Shown: in pieces, positions 10,124 to 24,167 of the stretch | How the letters are laid out: every line of letters starts with the position of its first letter | Numbering within the stretch: position 1 is the first letter of the stretch | Assembly (NCBI GenBank): GCA_941918925.1 | Contig: OW799233.1 | Coordinates: forward strand, 83,954,055 to 84,018,054 | DNA: 64,000 nucleotides | Reading direction: 5' to 3' | Origin: Phyto melanocephala | Taxonomy: Eukaryota; Arthropoda; Insecta; Diptera; Rhinophoridae | Position numbers and translations under genes: made by a program | Notes under the pieces: model-generated | Database searches by the model: none | The model's input: the letters and a program-made list of their open reading frames with translations, nothing else | What the model was told of the DNA's origin: nothing

Positions 10124-13100
10124 TAGTCATTCACTTTTTTTTTTAATTATTGTAGCAACAAATTCGTACATACAATCTGTGATTGTGTATTTCAGACCAT
10201 CGTGATTATCGCCACCATAATCATTATTATTATCATTAATTATAAACTTGTAAAGAAAATGGTGACGGGAGAAAATTGTAATTACAGCGGACTCACTTCG
10301 CATATAAAATATAAATCCTTTCGTAATTTGCGTATATTTTTTTGTTGATTTAATTTCGGTTGCATTTTTTTTTTGGTTTGATGTCCTACCGTTGTTGTCA
10401 TCATCATCATGACATTATGAAATGTTTAAAAGGTAAAAAGGTTGCCTTTCGTGTTGTGGTGTCTTTCCATTTGCTGTTTGTATTTCGTTTAAATGCACGG
10501 AAGGAAATATATACTGTGTGTACATTTTTTGACAAATTTTTATGAGCCAGAATATAAAACATAAAATAAATCGCATTTACAAATTCAATTATATGTATTG
10601 CGATGTTTGCGTTGTAGCTGCATAGACATACTTACTACATAACTTACACCATCTGAAAATGGGTTAAAGGGAAATGGACAGAAAAATATTGCCTTCATAA
10701 ACATATAAAAATCAAGAACATGATTAATTACTTGCAATGGTGTAAATTTTAAAGGAATTAAAAAAAAAAAAGTTCGATCTGATAAGTACGTTCAACAAAA
10801 TATAAAATCAAAATTTAATATGAGAAATATTTCACATTTTTCTTAAATTGGAAAAAATGGTAAAGAATTTAAGTTTTCGTTACAGTAACGTAAACGTACC
10901 CGTTCCGAATCAGCTGCTGCGTTTTTTCTTTAAGAACTTATAAGTACCATTTCGTTAACGTATTGTCACATCACTGCCATTTATGTATGTATATTTAGAA
11001 TATTTTTCTGGAACTGGGAACTGGAAATAACACTGTTTGTTTAGTTTCATTTCGTGTATCCTCCATATAGTATTCAATTAGCAGCATCATATATGCTATT
11101 ACCCGACTATCTTTTCGGCCTAAAAATGTGCTTACAAAAATGCAAATGGAAGTAAAATATAATAATGCTTAAGTGTTTAGTTTAATTGCTCAGTGTTATA
11201 GGAGGTTGAAATTGGCACACAGATTTTTTAATTTTGGGTCTTAAATAAATTCTTCTGTTTTTTTTCTTATTAATCTCTAAAATATAATATTTTTTAAGAC
11301 TTAATCAATAGAATAATGAAATAAACTCCCTTTTCATAATACGCGTCTCGCAATTCTAAAATAAGAACATTTTCTGTTCAACAGGAACCCACTATAAAAT
11401 TTAACCACAACAGAAAAAAAATTTTGTCTTATAACTTTTAAGCTGTTCGAGTCACTGCTATCACAACATTTATACACAAGGGGTGAATTTTGAATGACCT
11501 TGGCAACCAACATATCCATATATGTACATATATACCCATACATATATACATTTATACACATAACAAAAACATAATTTAAATACAAAATGTTTGTTATACA
11601 ATACAACTTGATTACTGAATGCTACAAATCTAATACTGAGGCACACACATTGATATATGCAAACATTTACACAGCCGAATGAAGAAGACCTTGTTCCCTT
11701 AAAACATATTTTGCATTTAGAAGCTATTCTATCAAATACAGACATTTTACAACAAAACTATAAAATAGCAGACACACACCAACATAAAAAAGAAAGGGGG
11801 ACAAATTATAAAAAAGAACCAGAGAAGATCTGTTATGTAGAGACAATTTCAAGATTATAAGCTAAACTCAATCAAGTATATGTGGTAAAGAAGTTTATTA
11901 GAGTTTTTTTTTTCTCGACGTAAGGACAGACAACAGGCAGCAAAAGACCCAGTTGTTGTATTTAAAAATGGAATCCTTGCATGCAAATGTATTTAACGCC
12001 TGTGTGTTTGTGGGCATGTGAATTAGTATGAGTGTGTATATTGCTAATTTACTAGACAGCCGTACGCCTTTAAACCTCAGAGCTCATTTATTATAAAATA
12101 CAACAAACCTTTCGTTTTTTTTGTTGTTTTGTTTTATAGCTCGGGCAACAACATATTTTGACACTAAACACAGCCTGTTTGTATGCTTTATTTTTTCGTA
12201 TCTAATTTATACATATTCACTGAGTGTTGCCGTTTTGTGTGTTTTCATTAAGAAATTGGAAAAAGTAAATTTTTTTAATAAATTTAGAGAAATTTTAGTT
12301 CAAAATAACTTAGCATATAATTTTCTGTCAACTGCAAGTATATTGTTTCGTTTCAGTTCACTTGGATTATGAATCATAACGTTAATGGAAACGATTTTTA
12401 CTCGATATGCAATATGTACCTTTAACTTTAATAAACATAGTTTTGATGTTTACCCTAAAAACAATAACTTAATTCTTACTCTGATGTGGAATTATCTAAT
12501 TAAGTAAATCATCTTCTGGATTAATAAAAAATTAAGAGAAATAATTTCAATTAAGTAAGAAAATTTTTAGACAAATAATATTTCAACTGAAAATTTATTA
12601 TTATTAAACACCCTAAGTTTAATCTTTTCTTGGTAGATTTTTAAATTTTAATTAAAAAAAAATAAATCGCCAGAAGAAACGTTAAATTAAATGACGTATA
12701 TTAGAACTAATGCTTTGTAATGCAATACTTTGTTTAGTCGCAACTGTATGTATACTATACATTAAAAAATTAAACTATTATTTTTTCCTTTTATTAGCTG
12801 TGTTTTGTTTCATTATCTGGCAACTCTTTATTCGACCCTTTTTTTGTTGGGTTAAATTTAAATTTATTATTAAAAAGTCTGCGTATGGGTTAGAACATGG
12901 TTATTTTGAAATAATACTGAGCATACTTTTAGGTGTTTTGCTTTTCCTTTTCGATTTGCTTTTCTTTTTGTAGTAATAAGTTCGTGTCAGTGTTACCTAA
13001 CACATATCTAGTATATATTCATGCATGTGTATGTACGTTGGTGGTTACTTGTTAAGGGTGTCAAAAGGCAGAAATCATGTTAAAGACAAATTACTGTATG

Positions 13101-16100
13101 TTTAAAACAATGTGTAAGATAAAACAAACAAAAAACTAAAAAAAAAATCAGGAAAAAAGAGGCAAATCTAGTGATTCCTTTTGGTTGGTGTTAAATTAGG
13201 TTTTAATTACAAAATTAGTCTTTCCGTTTTAAGCCAACTTTAATTTTCAACAACCACGTCAAGGTTGTCTAAGAGCTTTTTTAAAATTAAATTAAGGGAT
13301 CTTAAATCATTGCTATTTAATTTTTATTAAAATAAGTCGAAATGATTATTTGTATTTTTATGCAAGTGAGAAGTATATTTTTGGAAATGATTTTTTTTAT
13401 AAAGTTTAATTTTACACAAGTTAAACGGCGTCAACATTACTTGCCTAAACAATATTTTTATATTGTATTCATTAAAAACGTATTTTGTTTTTAAATTTTA
13501 AATTTAATAAAAACATTAGAAGAGAGAGAATAAAAAATTCTAGTGAGAAGAACAATATATCAATAAAATAAATAAATATTATAAATTATTGAATCCAGAA
13601 ATATCAAATTTTTGCGCTTTAATTATGCTCCAACCGAGTTTGGTACCCTTATAACTTAAACGCCTGAATTATTATAAAGTTTCGAAACAATTAATAATCT
13701 TCAAAAGTCATGAGTGCACTTAACAAATCACATAAATATTTTCGAAAACACGCGTACTTAATAATAAATTTTAGGCGCCACAATTTAAAATGCACACAAT
13801 GTCTTTGCAACTTATTGTTGCAAGTTAACTGAATTTAGCAAATTACTACACCTTATTCGGGTTTGTGTGTATTTGTGTATTATTTGCAATTCTTTAAGGT
13901 TTGTTTTAAAACATATAATTGTTTATTGTCTTACACCTGGTTTTCCTAGAACTGATTAATGCATATTTATAACTTCAACTTATTATTTTTTTTTAATTAT
14001 AATTGTTATATACATAGTTAAAGAGCTGCATACTAGTTACTAAGCTAAGTCTAAAAGTTTGGCATAAATTAAGTTTGGTCTTTCAAAACATAGGAAAAAT
14101 AATCGAAAAACTTTTAAGTAAAACATTTAAAAAACTTAAACGAAAAAATTAAATTAACACTGACTGACACAACGGCGAAAGAAGAAAAAATACAGCCTTG
14201 TTTGTGAGAGTGTTTTAAAAGCCGCCTTAAAATCACACACGTCACACTTGTAAAAGAACAGGGGAATGAAGCAAAAAGATACAAAAATGCGTCTTTGGAT
14301 CGCTGTGCGTGCCAGAATGTGCATAAGTGTCTGTTTAATGTTGGTAAAAGAAAACATGTGTAGTTTATGGCACGTCTGCAATTAATTTTTTGTTTACAAC
14401 GGAAAAACCCAAGATAGAGGAATTTTTAATCATGATTTTTTAATTATGAAGCTAAAATTGTTCATACTTTTTGCGTGGAAGTTTATTTTTAATACAAGTT
14501 TTTGCATAATAAAAACAATTAATTTAATAAAGGAAGTAAGTACAGACATACATATGTACATACCAATTATTAATAGTACCCTTATTTTATACCTAAAATT
14601 AAAAAGAAAAATTAACAATCATGTATAGTTTAATAATTTTTTGATATTTTTTCCTTTGTGTTACAATAGTTATTTCCAATTTTTAAAATCTTAAATATTT
14701 AAAATTTATGTGGTCATCTGCAAAATGAAAAACAAAAAGTTTGGTTTATTTATATTCTTACACACGAGTTGAAATGAAAAATATTTTACAAAACTTTGTC
14801 CAAAAAACAGTTATTAGGTTAAAAAAAAAAGAAACAACAACAATAAACAGCAGTAAAATAACAGACATTCATCCTTTTAAGTCAAATTACAGTATTAAAA
14901 TATTCATTGTTTCTCGAACCGTAGGACTTTGTACTCCGTATAAAATAAACTATGTACAAAAACAACAACTTCGGTAATAGCAAAAGGCACAATAACAACA
15001 ACTAATACTGCAAGAAACTAAAACAGAAGTGACAGCAAAATATAAACTTTCATTTACTCACACAAACCTTCATATTGTGAAATATAAAAATGGCAGACGG
15101 ACTGATTTTTGTTGGCATACAAGTGGCTCGTTTATTAAACTTTATTTAGATAGGATTTGTTGTTGTTTTTAAGTCTACATGGAGCAGAAAAACGTGTACG
15201 TATACGTAGTATCTACACACATTCAGAATATTAGTTTAAAATGGAAATTTGAATTTAAGTCCCTGTAACAGAGACAAGTGGACAGACAAACAATGAGGGA
15301 ATGCTGTGCTGCTGGCAATGGTCATAAGTTTGTTTAAAAAATTCACTTACTCTAGATTTAATAAACTCAAATACTTACTAACTAGCACTACTATAAAAAT
15401 ATTTGCCATACCAACAAACAACGCACACAAGCTTACAAACAACTGTGACTTTTTTACATTTAAAAGCAACTTCCAATATTAAATTGTTTTTTATTAATAT
15501 TTCAGAAGGTGTTTAATATACAAAACATATTATTATTTGATTAATACCTTAATTCCATTTTGTGTATAATAACAACATATTATAACTAAAATATATTTTG
15601 TAATCCTTTTTCAGTGCTCAACCTTGGATTTGTTTCCTATAATTTTAAATTGCTTTACCGAAATTCGTTGTTTGCTGGGATACTACACCAATACCTTGTT
15701 AAATTATGGTACTATTCATGTGTATATGTATTTATGTGTGTTGTAATATTTGTTGTATTGTGCAATGTAATGAATCTTCTGGAAAAAAACACTCTCTCTC
15801 TCTCATACACAACATACATACAATTAACAGACAGAATATTTAAAACAGAATTTAAATTGATGTCAGATGAACTGACTTTGGGACAGGTATTTAAAAGAGC
15901 TATTTTGTCATATTGGTATATGGGAACAAAATCTAATTCATTGCGTATTTGAGGCTTTTTAAAAACAGCGAAGACGCACTACTGATAATCTTTGTAATTT
16001 CCCATTACAACTCTTTTATTATTCTCAAATAAATAGCTTTTTATTTTGTTGTAAATAAAGTAGAGGGAACGTTTATTCTGGTAATCTCGTGACTAAGTCT

Positions 16101-17240
16101 TTTGATTGTTGTTGAAAATAAATATTTAAAAAATATGTATGTAATTATGTATGTTACAAGCAAGTAAATAGACAGATATGTCGTTATATCAGGCTTAAAT
16201 ACCTTCCTTCATATTCATGAAATTTATAATGAGTTTAAAATGTATTTTAGTTAAAATTTTTCGTACATAATTTTCTTAAAATAGATTACAAATACTTATT
16301 AGTTTTGTATAATACATATGTGTATGTAAACCTTTGATTTTAAAAATTCTTTTTTATTTTTTTTTTTATTTTTAAATGAAATAATTATTTTAAAGTTTAG
16401 AGCTAAGAACCAAAACCCTACCATATGAAAAAAAAATTACATCAAGTAAATGAGAATAAAAATTATTGCAATATTTAATATGTATAACTATTTTTCCATA
16501 TAGAACCACAGCCATGAAATTTTATTTTATTAAATAAATTTATACAATGAGTTTCTTGTAACTTAAATATTAATTTAAAAATATATCATACAAATATGAT
16601 TACATTGTTAATCGTTTGATCTTTGTAAATCATGCGCGAAAACTACCAGCTGCCGTTTAAGGATTATTTGATCAATTTCCGTACTTAAAATTGGTGTACA
16701 TATAGAAAGTGTCATAAAGACCTCAATAATCCCGGCAAATATACATAATTTGAATTTTTGTTTGGAAAACTGAATTGTCCGATCAAAGGGCAAGAAAAAA
16801 TTTAAAAATTTTGTGTTTTATTGTAACACAGTTCACGCTCACATTATACGAAAAATGTTATTCAAACAAATACATATACTCATTCCATTTTAAAGGAATT
16901 TTTCTTGCGTATCTGAAGAATCTAGATCCGATTATTTTGTAACTTTAGTAGTTATAAACGTTTAAAGTTGCTACATAAGCAAACCACATGTGGGTAACAT
17001 AAAAACTAAACAAATTAATGCGTGTTGATACACATTGTTATTTTAAAGGCCTAACTATATTATGCTTTTGATGGCTTCAGCAAATGTGCGGATAAATAAA
17101 ATTAAATGTATACAACTACATTGTACTTAAGAAACTTTTTTGAAACTAATTTGCTTAAACAAACAGCGACTCTGATCGTACTTTAGTTACGAAATTAGCT
17201 TTTCATTTGATATGTGCACACTGTTTCTTTATTTAGTACT
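10124..17240. other. Long non-coding AT-rich stretch
   Basis: Seven kilobases with no recognisable exon or element ends. Simple repeats include ATT/ATC (10200-10240), CATCATCAT (10400-10412), TATAC-rich words (11510-11560), TG runs (13860-13880) and a CT run (15789-15803). The longest open frame (15614-15952, 112 codons) is hydrophobic and low complexity and resembles nothing I know. Confidence 0.6.
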
Positions 17241-18660
17241 TTTTTATACCCGCCACCAAAAAAATGGTGGGGGTATATTCATTTTGTCATTATGTTTGTA
17301 ACACATCAAAATATTCGTCCGTCTGTTGAAAGCACGATAGAGGTCGCACCGAAAAAGCTAGGGCTCAAATTTTACCAGAATCTTTCTTATAGACAAGGTT
17401 TGTTATTGAAAATGGGCAAAATCGGAATATTAGAAAGAGAGTTATAGCTCGTAATGCAAGAGTGGGTCGAAAAACCGTGTCCTTCCAACATCGAATAAAA
17501 TGGAATTGTGTCCAAATGCATTAACGTAAAGTCATGAAACTTCAAATATATATTCCCTGAGTAAAAGAAATATTTTTCCCTGAAAATTGCTTAAATCTAT
17601 GCATTAGAAAAGGAGTTATAGATTAAAATGTTCGAAAACTTATACCTCACAGTGTATTTTTCGGTATATTTAAAATTTAAACCCTAAAAAAATTGGCGAA
17701 ATTAGATATACGATTCTGAAACTTTGCAAACATTGCTTTTTGGTCAAAGGCTTTGTTCTAACGGAAAATAAATGTGACACAACCACTTTTGCGCCCACCT
17801 CCCATATAACGCTTTATCTCAAATTCATATAATTTCTCTATGAATAAAAATTTTGGAATAATAAAGGACTGTAGTGAAATATCTAAGTTGTATTCATTAG
17901 CATTAACAACTTCGACACGCCCACTAAAACGCCCACTTTTCACGTTATCAACTGTTAATGAAATTTAAAAGCTCATAAAACCTAACCTGATGATGAAATT
18001 TGCTACATATATCCTTTTAGCCAATATCATTGTTACGCCGGAAAATAAATGTGGCACGCCTACTTTTACGCCCGCCTCCCATATAACGTTTTATTTCGAA
18101 TTCATATAATTTTTCTATGAATGAAGTTTTAGGAATAATAATGGACTAAATTGAAATATGAAGGTTGTATTCATTAGCAGAAACAACTTCGACAAGCCTA
18201 CTATAACGCCCACTTTTCACGTTAACAAAATTAGAAAGCTCATAAAACCTACAAAATTAGAGGCAAGATGATCAAATTTGCTACAGATATGTAGTCAATG
18301 TCATTATTATACCAAGAAATTTAGGTGACACGCCCACTTTAACGTGTACCTCCCATATAACATCTTAAATTCATATAATTTCTCTATGGACAGAGTTTTT
18401 GGAAGAATAAAGATCTATATATAAATATCTCAGTTTTATTTATTAGCAGAAACTTTATTGATATGCCTACTTTAGCGTCCACTTTCATTGAATATTAAAT
18501 TTACAAAAACATTTTACTAGCTTATCGCAGTTATACAAAGAAAGTGATACGTATTTTAGTATAAAGAGATTATTTCATAGCGATTACTTAAAACAATAAA
18601 TTCTGTGGTATAAAAGTACATTAAGTTGGTGCTGGGTATAAAAGATTCGGCACAGCCGAC
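17241..18660 (+). mobile_element. INE-1/mini-me-like element, B subfamily, copy B2
   Basis: The 5' end TTTTTATACCCGCCACC with palindromic GGTGGGGGTATA matches B1, and the body follows B1 through the repeated ACGCCCACTT / CCCATATAACG phrases. The 3' GCTGGGTATAAAAGATTC and hairpin CGGCACAGCCG are present. The sequence then departs from the expected AATATAG...ACTTGTTT, so the last ~20 bp are lost or mutated. The GTCY core is shortened to a single GTCCGTCTG. B2 lacks both insertions carried by B1 and serves as the empty-site reference (18385-18386 and 18534-18535). No protein is encoded. Confidence 0.8.
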
Positions 18661-19444
18661 ATTTTTACCCACAATTTGTTCATTGATATAACATTATTCA
18701 GTTTTTTTTTTATAAACAAATGCGTGTTTTGTTGTCTTTTCTGTTATTGTTTACTAATAACAAGTACATTATTTGAAGACAAGAATTTTTTCGACCTACT
18801 CACTCGTAGTCTATTACATAGGTGTATTGACTACTTGTTTACATAAATATTTCTCATTTTGTAAGTTTTCCATTTTATATTTTTAATAAATGAATTATTT
18901 TTTGCTCTTTTTTGCATTTAAATCTTCTTTCAATCTTATACAGTCGTGCCAATCAATATAGTCAAACGCAGGCTTTAATTTCAAGTTTATCATTTTATAC
19001 ATTGAGTGCCATTTCGCATGCATAACTCTTGTCTCATTAAATGATTTTTTTTTCTATTATTTTTGCAGTAAGTAAACATTTAGGACCATGTCCCAAAAAA
19101 TCTAAAGGAGATAACGCAGGGTTTGCTTTCCTTGGCGATTTGAATAATTTTGGAATATAACTTTTTTTATTACACTACCTGAAGTCATACTTATTTTTTC
19201 GAAGAACCACCTTCATTTCTGATATTACTAAAAAACAATATCCAATAAAAAAACAAGGGTGTTGTTTTGTTTTCAGCATCCGCAATGACTTAAGAATCGG
19301 CTTTCAGTTTGATTGTGGCAAAATGTTTGAAGATCTGTGAGTGTTTGATTTATTTTAATGTGGTAGCAATTTTTTCTTTTCGGTTTAAGTTGTTTTCGGT
19401 TTAAGTTGTAATTGAAAGTTTATTTAATACAGAATGAATAATGA
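18661..19444. other. Non-coding AT-rich stretch
   Basis: No coding region, inverted repeat or element end is recognised. Confidence 0.55.
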
Positions 19445-20407
19445 TGTCTACTATTTATAAATAGAATATGCCTCTAAAGATATTCTTATAAAACTTTGAA
19501 CAAATCGGTGACTAATCAGAAAAGACATAGGCAAAGTATATACTTTTTTTAATACATCAAGGTTATCAAACTCATAAATAATTTTTAGACAATATAAAGG
19601 TATAAAAAGGCTTGACCAGTAAAATACCGTATGTAAACTAAACAAAATGATAGAAAACTGTTATATGCACGCAAAGAAAAACCATGGTTACGGCATGATC
19701 ACGACGGTCATATTATTTTTTCTAAAACAATATTTGGTTGTCGAAAACAAGTAATAGTTATTTTTGTTTCATTTCATCATATATTTTGTCACGATAATCA
19801 AGCATTTGTTTGAATTGTATCATTTAATGTTTACTTTTCGTAAAAATTTCAAAATGGTTATCATTTAAAAATAGTATGATATAAGAAAGTTAATGCGACA
19901 AAAATAACATTATATTCAAAAGCATTAAAAATTACAAATTATCATTAAATAATAGGTGAGACAACAGTATAATTACAAATTAATCAAGCTATGATTTTGT
20001 TCTTTAATAATAATTTGATTTCAACTGTTCTTCTTCTTGCTGAATAATATTTATTAAATGTAAAAAAATATTGGCAAAAAAATTGCAATTAAATTGGTAA
20101 GTACAATGAATATGTGTATGTTACAGCAAAAGACAATAATTTGCCGTAAAAAAGCAAAGATTTTCGATTACAATTGTATTCATGTAAATGATTATTGAAT
20201 GATACTTTAATTAAACATAAAAATGATAACTGGTAACCATTATATGTTTTAACCATAATCATACAATTCAATTATAGTATGTTGCTTTTCGATTATGGTT
20301 ACCACAACCATATTTTTTCTTTGCGTGTGGTAATTATACCTCTCTACACAATGGTGAAGGGCATTATCAGATTCATCACGGGCGAATATAGCACTTTTAC
20401 TTGTTTT
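19445..20407 (+). mobile_element. INE-like element, copy A7 (5' truncated), interrupted by family D MITE
   Basis: The sequence from about 19453 (CTATTTATAAATAGAATATG) to 19610 aligns with 62122-62285 of copy A6, including the shared phrase ATATGCCTCT. After the MITE at 19668-20327 the 3' end resumes with GGTGAAGGGCATTATCAGATTC, a decayed hairpin (ATTCATCACGGGCGAAT) and terminal GCACTTTTACTTGTTTTT. The 5' TATACCC end and GTCY core are absent, so this is a 5'-truncated copy. Confidence 0.7.
19668..20327. mobile_element. MITE family D copy 2, nested in A7
   Basis: The ends CACGCAAAGAAAAACCATGG and AACCATATTTTTTCTTTGCG(TG) match copy 1 at 3963-4691, in inverted orientation. It is 660 bp, against 729 bp for copy 1. 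The flanking dinucleotide is TG on both sides rather than TA. Copy A6 reads ATGTGGTCATT at the corresponding place. It is non-coding; the interior is again made of TGATTATT/AATCATA words. Confidence 0.85.
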
Positions 20408-21977
20408 TGTTTAAAAAAAATTTTCTTCAAAAAAAGTGCTTTTGTTATTTCTTGTTATTTTAATGAATTTTTACCTGTTTAATGAAATTTGAAAAATATT
20501 TTTCTATATAATCAAGGCATACTCATATTTATGAATCACGGCATCAAATACAACAATTAAAAGACAAACGAATTTTGTTTTTGAATATATGCAGACATGA
20601 CACACAACTTTTTAAATATTTTTTCTACAATTTAAAAAATGTTTAAAAAACTTTAAAGCAAAACTGAAACTGCGAATTAGTATTTGTAGAATAAAAATAA
20701 AAAAGTGAAGTTTGACAGATGCTGAAAATTGCTTAATAAAATTTGGTAACTCTGATAAATTGTGTATAAAAAACAGTTAGCTAATTTGATAGGAGTACCT
20801 TATTAATCAACCTTATATGTAGTGAATTATGTATATTTAAACCAATATTTTATTTTATGCCCTGTTGTTCTATCTTAACGGTAAAACATTTTGATTTTGA
20901 ACATTACCTCTAGTTTTTCGAGATATGTAAATGGTTTTATTAAAAAAAATCAAAGATGAAATCGGACAAAAAAATAAAAAACTACTAATCCTAAATAGAG
21001 AAATTATTTAAGTCAATATTCATTATCCTTCATAAGTAAGTAAATAATTTTGTAAAATAGGTCGCAAAATGTTTCTTGAACCTAATATTCATACTTTTCT
21101 TTAGCTAACTGCACAGCTATTTTTTGCTCATATAATTTGTATTAAAAAGGGGGGAAAACGAACTTTAAAGCATGTCGTAAAAATTAAAGATGAAACAAAT
21201 TTAAAAATCTCTTATTCATTTGCAAACATGTACTTTGGAATTTTTAACGTTTAACTATAGTACAATTATCTTAGTTATATTATCTTGAGCAAAACAGTCA
21301 GTAGCCAGTCGTGGTTGACATTAAAAGCTTGACAAAATCACATAAAAAGCGATAAAGAGAATCAACTAAGTTGTAACATAGATACGACAGAATAAAGTAC
21401 ACTACAAAGGAAAAAGCCGCCGCCTTCAATAATCAAGCCTATCATATTATTATTGTTTTTGTCATATGTGCGAGTAAAATGATTTTTATCATAAACTGTT
21501 AATCTCTATTCTTCGTCTCTATCACTCACTCAATACTTGCTTCCTCTTGCCATGTTGACATGAAAACTAAAATTTACACTTAATATCCAGAGTGAGTATA
21601 AAAAACAAAAGCTCCAAGCATTTCCACTGACCAATATTAATTTACCGACTGACTAAATGACAACGTGTCATAGTGTCTTGTGATATGCGATATGTGTGTG
21701 TTTGTATTAAAATTGCAAAGATAAATTTGCAAACTTTACATGAAGTAGCAGAAATAAGAACAGAAAAAGCCACACTAAATAACAAAAGCTTAATAAGTGA
21801 TAAAATCATACAGTTTATCATTGTTGTCTTGTCATTCATAACATGTGCGAGTGCTAGAAAAAAGTTGTGTTTTTCTATTTAGTAGTTTGCCGATAAATGT
21901 ATAAATGTATACTTATATGTATGTATTAAGTTATTTTGTTTATTTTTGGATAAAAAAAACAGACAGACGGGTATATA
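20408..21977. other. Non-coding AT-rich stretch
   Basis: No coding region or element end is recognised. A partial GACAGACGGGTATATAT word just left of 21978 recalls the INE-like GTCY core but is too short to call. Confidence 0.55.
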
Positions 21978-22622
21978 TAGAGTGGTGCTATTAAAACGCA
22001 CGATGTTATTTATTAATAAAACAAAAAGTTTTCTTAATATTTTTGGTCACGATAGAATAAATGACAAATTAAATTGAACGCAAATCTCAAAGTGTGACCT
22101 ACAATCAGGCCTGGGCAGTATTTGAAATACTTATTTTTGAAATACAGATACAAGATATAAATACGTATTTTGTATCTGTATTTGAAATACTTGGTTTGAA
22201 AGTATTTTGTATTTTGTATTTCAAATACATATGGCTCAAAGATACATTTATACAAAATATATTTATTTTTTACAATAAATTTAAAAATAAGTAAGTTGTG
22301 TCATACAAAAGAGAAAATCGCTAAAAACTATGACCATTAAAATTTCACATTTGACAAAAATACTATTCAGCTTTAAATTGTTTCGTCTGAGGAGAATTCA
22401 TTTACACTAATCATGTGATATCAAATGAAAAGCTAGAGAGTTATATTTGCCGAGGCATCTGAGATGTGTCAGCCGCCACATTAAGTCTTTTAGCCACAAC
22501 AGATATGAATATTTTCATAAAAAATTCTCGTGCCTGTAGGATTCACTACTCGGCAATTGCTTTACTTTACTTTATTATGAAATTATTTTAGAAGACCCAA
22601 ATAAGCTAAAGTCATAATAGAT

Positions 22623-23446
22623 TGCCTCGGACAGTTAGTATATCCATGTCCCACAAGATGAAAATCTCTTTTAGATTCCATAGTACAGCTAATGAAAAGA
22701 AAATCAAAATTAAATAGATTATTTGTTAAGTTTGATAAGGGTAACACGTTCTCAGCTATAGAACTGGAGTACTAAGAGGAATTCATTAAAATATTGAAAC
22801 CAATAGCTACGGCTTTGGACTACATACAGGGAAATAATTGCTATTATGGAAATCTTTTGCCTACCTTAATATCTGTAAGAACCAGATTAGATCGGCTGCA
22901 GTGTAACAATTTGAGACATTTCAGTTGTATTTTGTCAAAACTAAGGGAGAGCGTTGAGAGAATATTTGTAAAGTTTTTCATGCTGGCACCTGAAGCAAAT
23001 AGAGGCATATTGGCGTCATGTTTCCACCCAAGTTTTAAAATGCGTAAGCTGCCAGAAAACATCACTGGAAACGGGAGGCAACGAACTAAAAACTTTGCAA
23101 CAGATACCTTAGAAAAAAATTACAAAAAACGTGAAGCAATGCTTGGATGCAGCAGATGAAGATTTTATTGCTTTTGCCGACAAGAACATTGATCAACCTC
23201 GGACATCAAATTTCGAATTAGAGTTCATCAGTTTCCTAAATGATAAGAGCAAGGAGATTTCCGTTTTGGAAGCTATCCAAATATTAAAAATGCATTAAGA
23301 GAATTTAACAGTAGCTTGTGTTCCTCAGGGCCTGTACAAAGATTTTTTTTTCCTTAGCAGGTTTTATATATTCCCCAACAAAGGGCTGCTTATCTGATGA
23401 TTCTTTAAAAAATCTAGTTTATATTAAAGGAAATACCTGTTTTATT
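22623..23446 (+). pseudogene. Inactivated hAT transposase (C-terminal half)
   Basis: One frame from 22623 reads CLGQLVYPCPTR, a stop where hAT proteins have Trp (TGA at 22659), SIVQLMKRKSKLNRLFVKFD, a second stop (TAA at 22773), then KPIATALDYIQGNNCYYGNL, LLPTLISVRTRLDRLQC and APEANRGILASCFHPSFKMR. These match the conserved PTRWNS..., the ALDxLQGExxxYxGxLLPT stretch and the ASxxHPxFK motif of hAT transposases. After 23140 the frame shifts (ADEDFIAFADKNIDQPRTSN). A last shift gives the C-terminal dimerisation region SSGPVQRFF followed by TKGCLSDDSLKNLVYIKGN (about 23320-23430). With at least two stops and two frameshifts it is a pseudogene; the N-terminal part is not recognisable. Confidence 0.85.
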
Positions 23447-23725
23447 GAATACATTTTTTATTTACTAACTATTAAATTCTAGATATGCTTTTTTCACTTG
23501 CTTCCCCAGTAAAAACTTAACGCTAGAAAATTAAACGCCAATTTACAAAATAAGTCTCTCAAATGTAAAAAGTGAATGAACTTTTTACTAATGAAAATTT
23601 TACACTTTAACAATTTTATTCATTGAATTGTGTATCATATGTATGTCCGTACATTTTTATATAGTAAGTAAATAAAATATTGGGTGGGCAACTATGTAAT
23701 TGCGGAATTCTTTTAGAAAATCAAC

Positions 23726-23731
<6 letters not shown>

Positions 23732-23774
<43 letters not shown>
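23732..23774. repeat. (TA)n microsatellite
   Basis: About 43 bp of uninterrupted AT dinucleotides inside the hAT element, bordered on both sides by ATATGTATG-type words. Confidence 0.9.
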
Positions 23775-23778
<4 letters not shown>

Positions 23779-23792
23779 TGTATATATGTATG

Positions 23793-24167
23793 TGACAGCG
23801 CATAGAGAAAGGGACCTAAGGGTAAAAATAGGTTTTGTTCAGGAGAGCCATTTTAAAGACTAAATGATTTTTCTATTTTTTTAAATTGTTCATAAGGAAA
23901 AAATTTATTTTTTTTTTGTAGTTTCGTAAAATCAAGTTATTTTGTTAATTTAGTAGGGGAAAAAATGTAAATAAATAAATTTTACCGTTAGGTCCCTTTC
24001 TATTTGCGCTTAGAATCGTCGACTTAATTTTTTTAAAACGCGCATATCTCTGGGAGGGAACACTTTTGGGACTGGGACCGGTCTCATTCGGTGCTCAATG
24101 TTGTCCACATCAAAAAAAAAAAAAATGTTTTTTTTTACCCTTAGGTCTCTTTCTCTATGGGTTGTCA
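23793..24167. mobile_element. Inverted-repeat insert in the hAT, with a third internal copy of its end motif
   Basis: The left end TGACAGCGCATAGAGAAAGG continues GACCTAAGGGTAAAA. The right end mirrors it as TTTACCCTTAGGTCTCTTTC then TCTATGGGTTGTCA, an inverted repeat of about 38 bp with few mismatches. A third copy of the motif sits in between on the minus strand (23981-24011, TTTACCGTTAGGTCCCTTTC). It is non-coding and the target duplication is not clear, partly because of the neighbouring TA repeat. It could be a nested MITE or a rearranged internal part of the hAT. Confidence 0.55.

Noticed and set aside
15614..15952. 112-codon plus-strand frame
   Set aside because: Hydrophobic, no recognisable motif, AT-driven composition, and no splice or promoter context.
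22034..22294. Tyr/Phe/Lys-rich frames on both strands
   Set aside because: They come from the GTATTTGAAATAC subterminal repeats of the hAT element; the same happens at 24216-24401.
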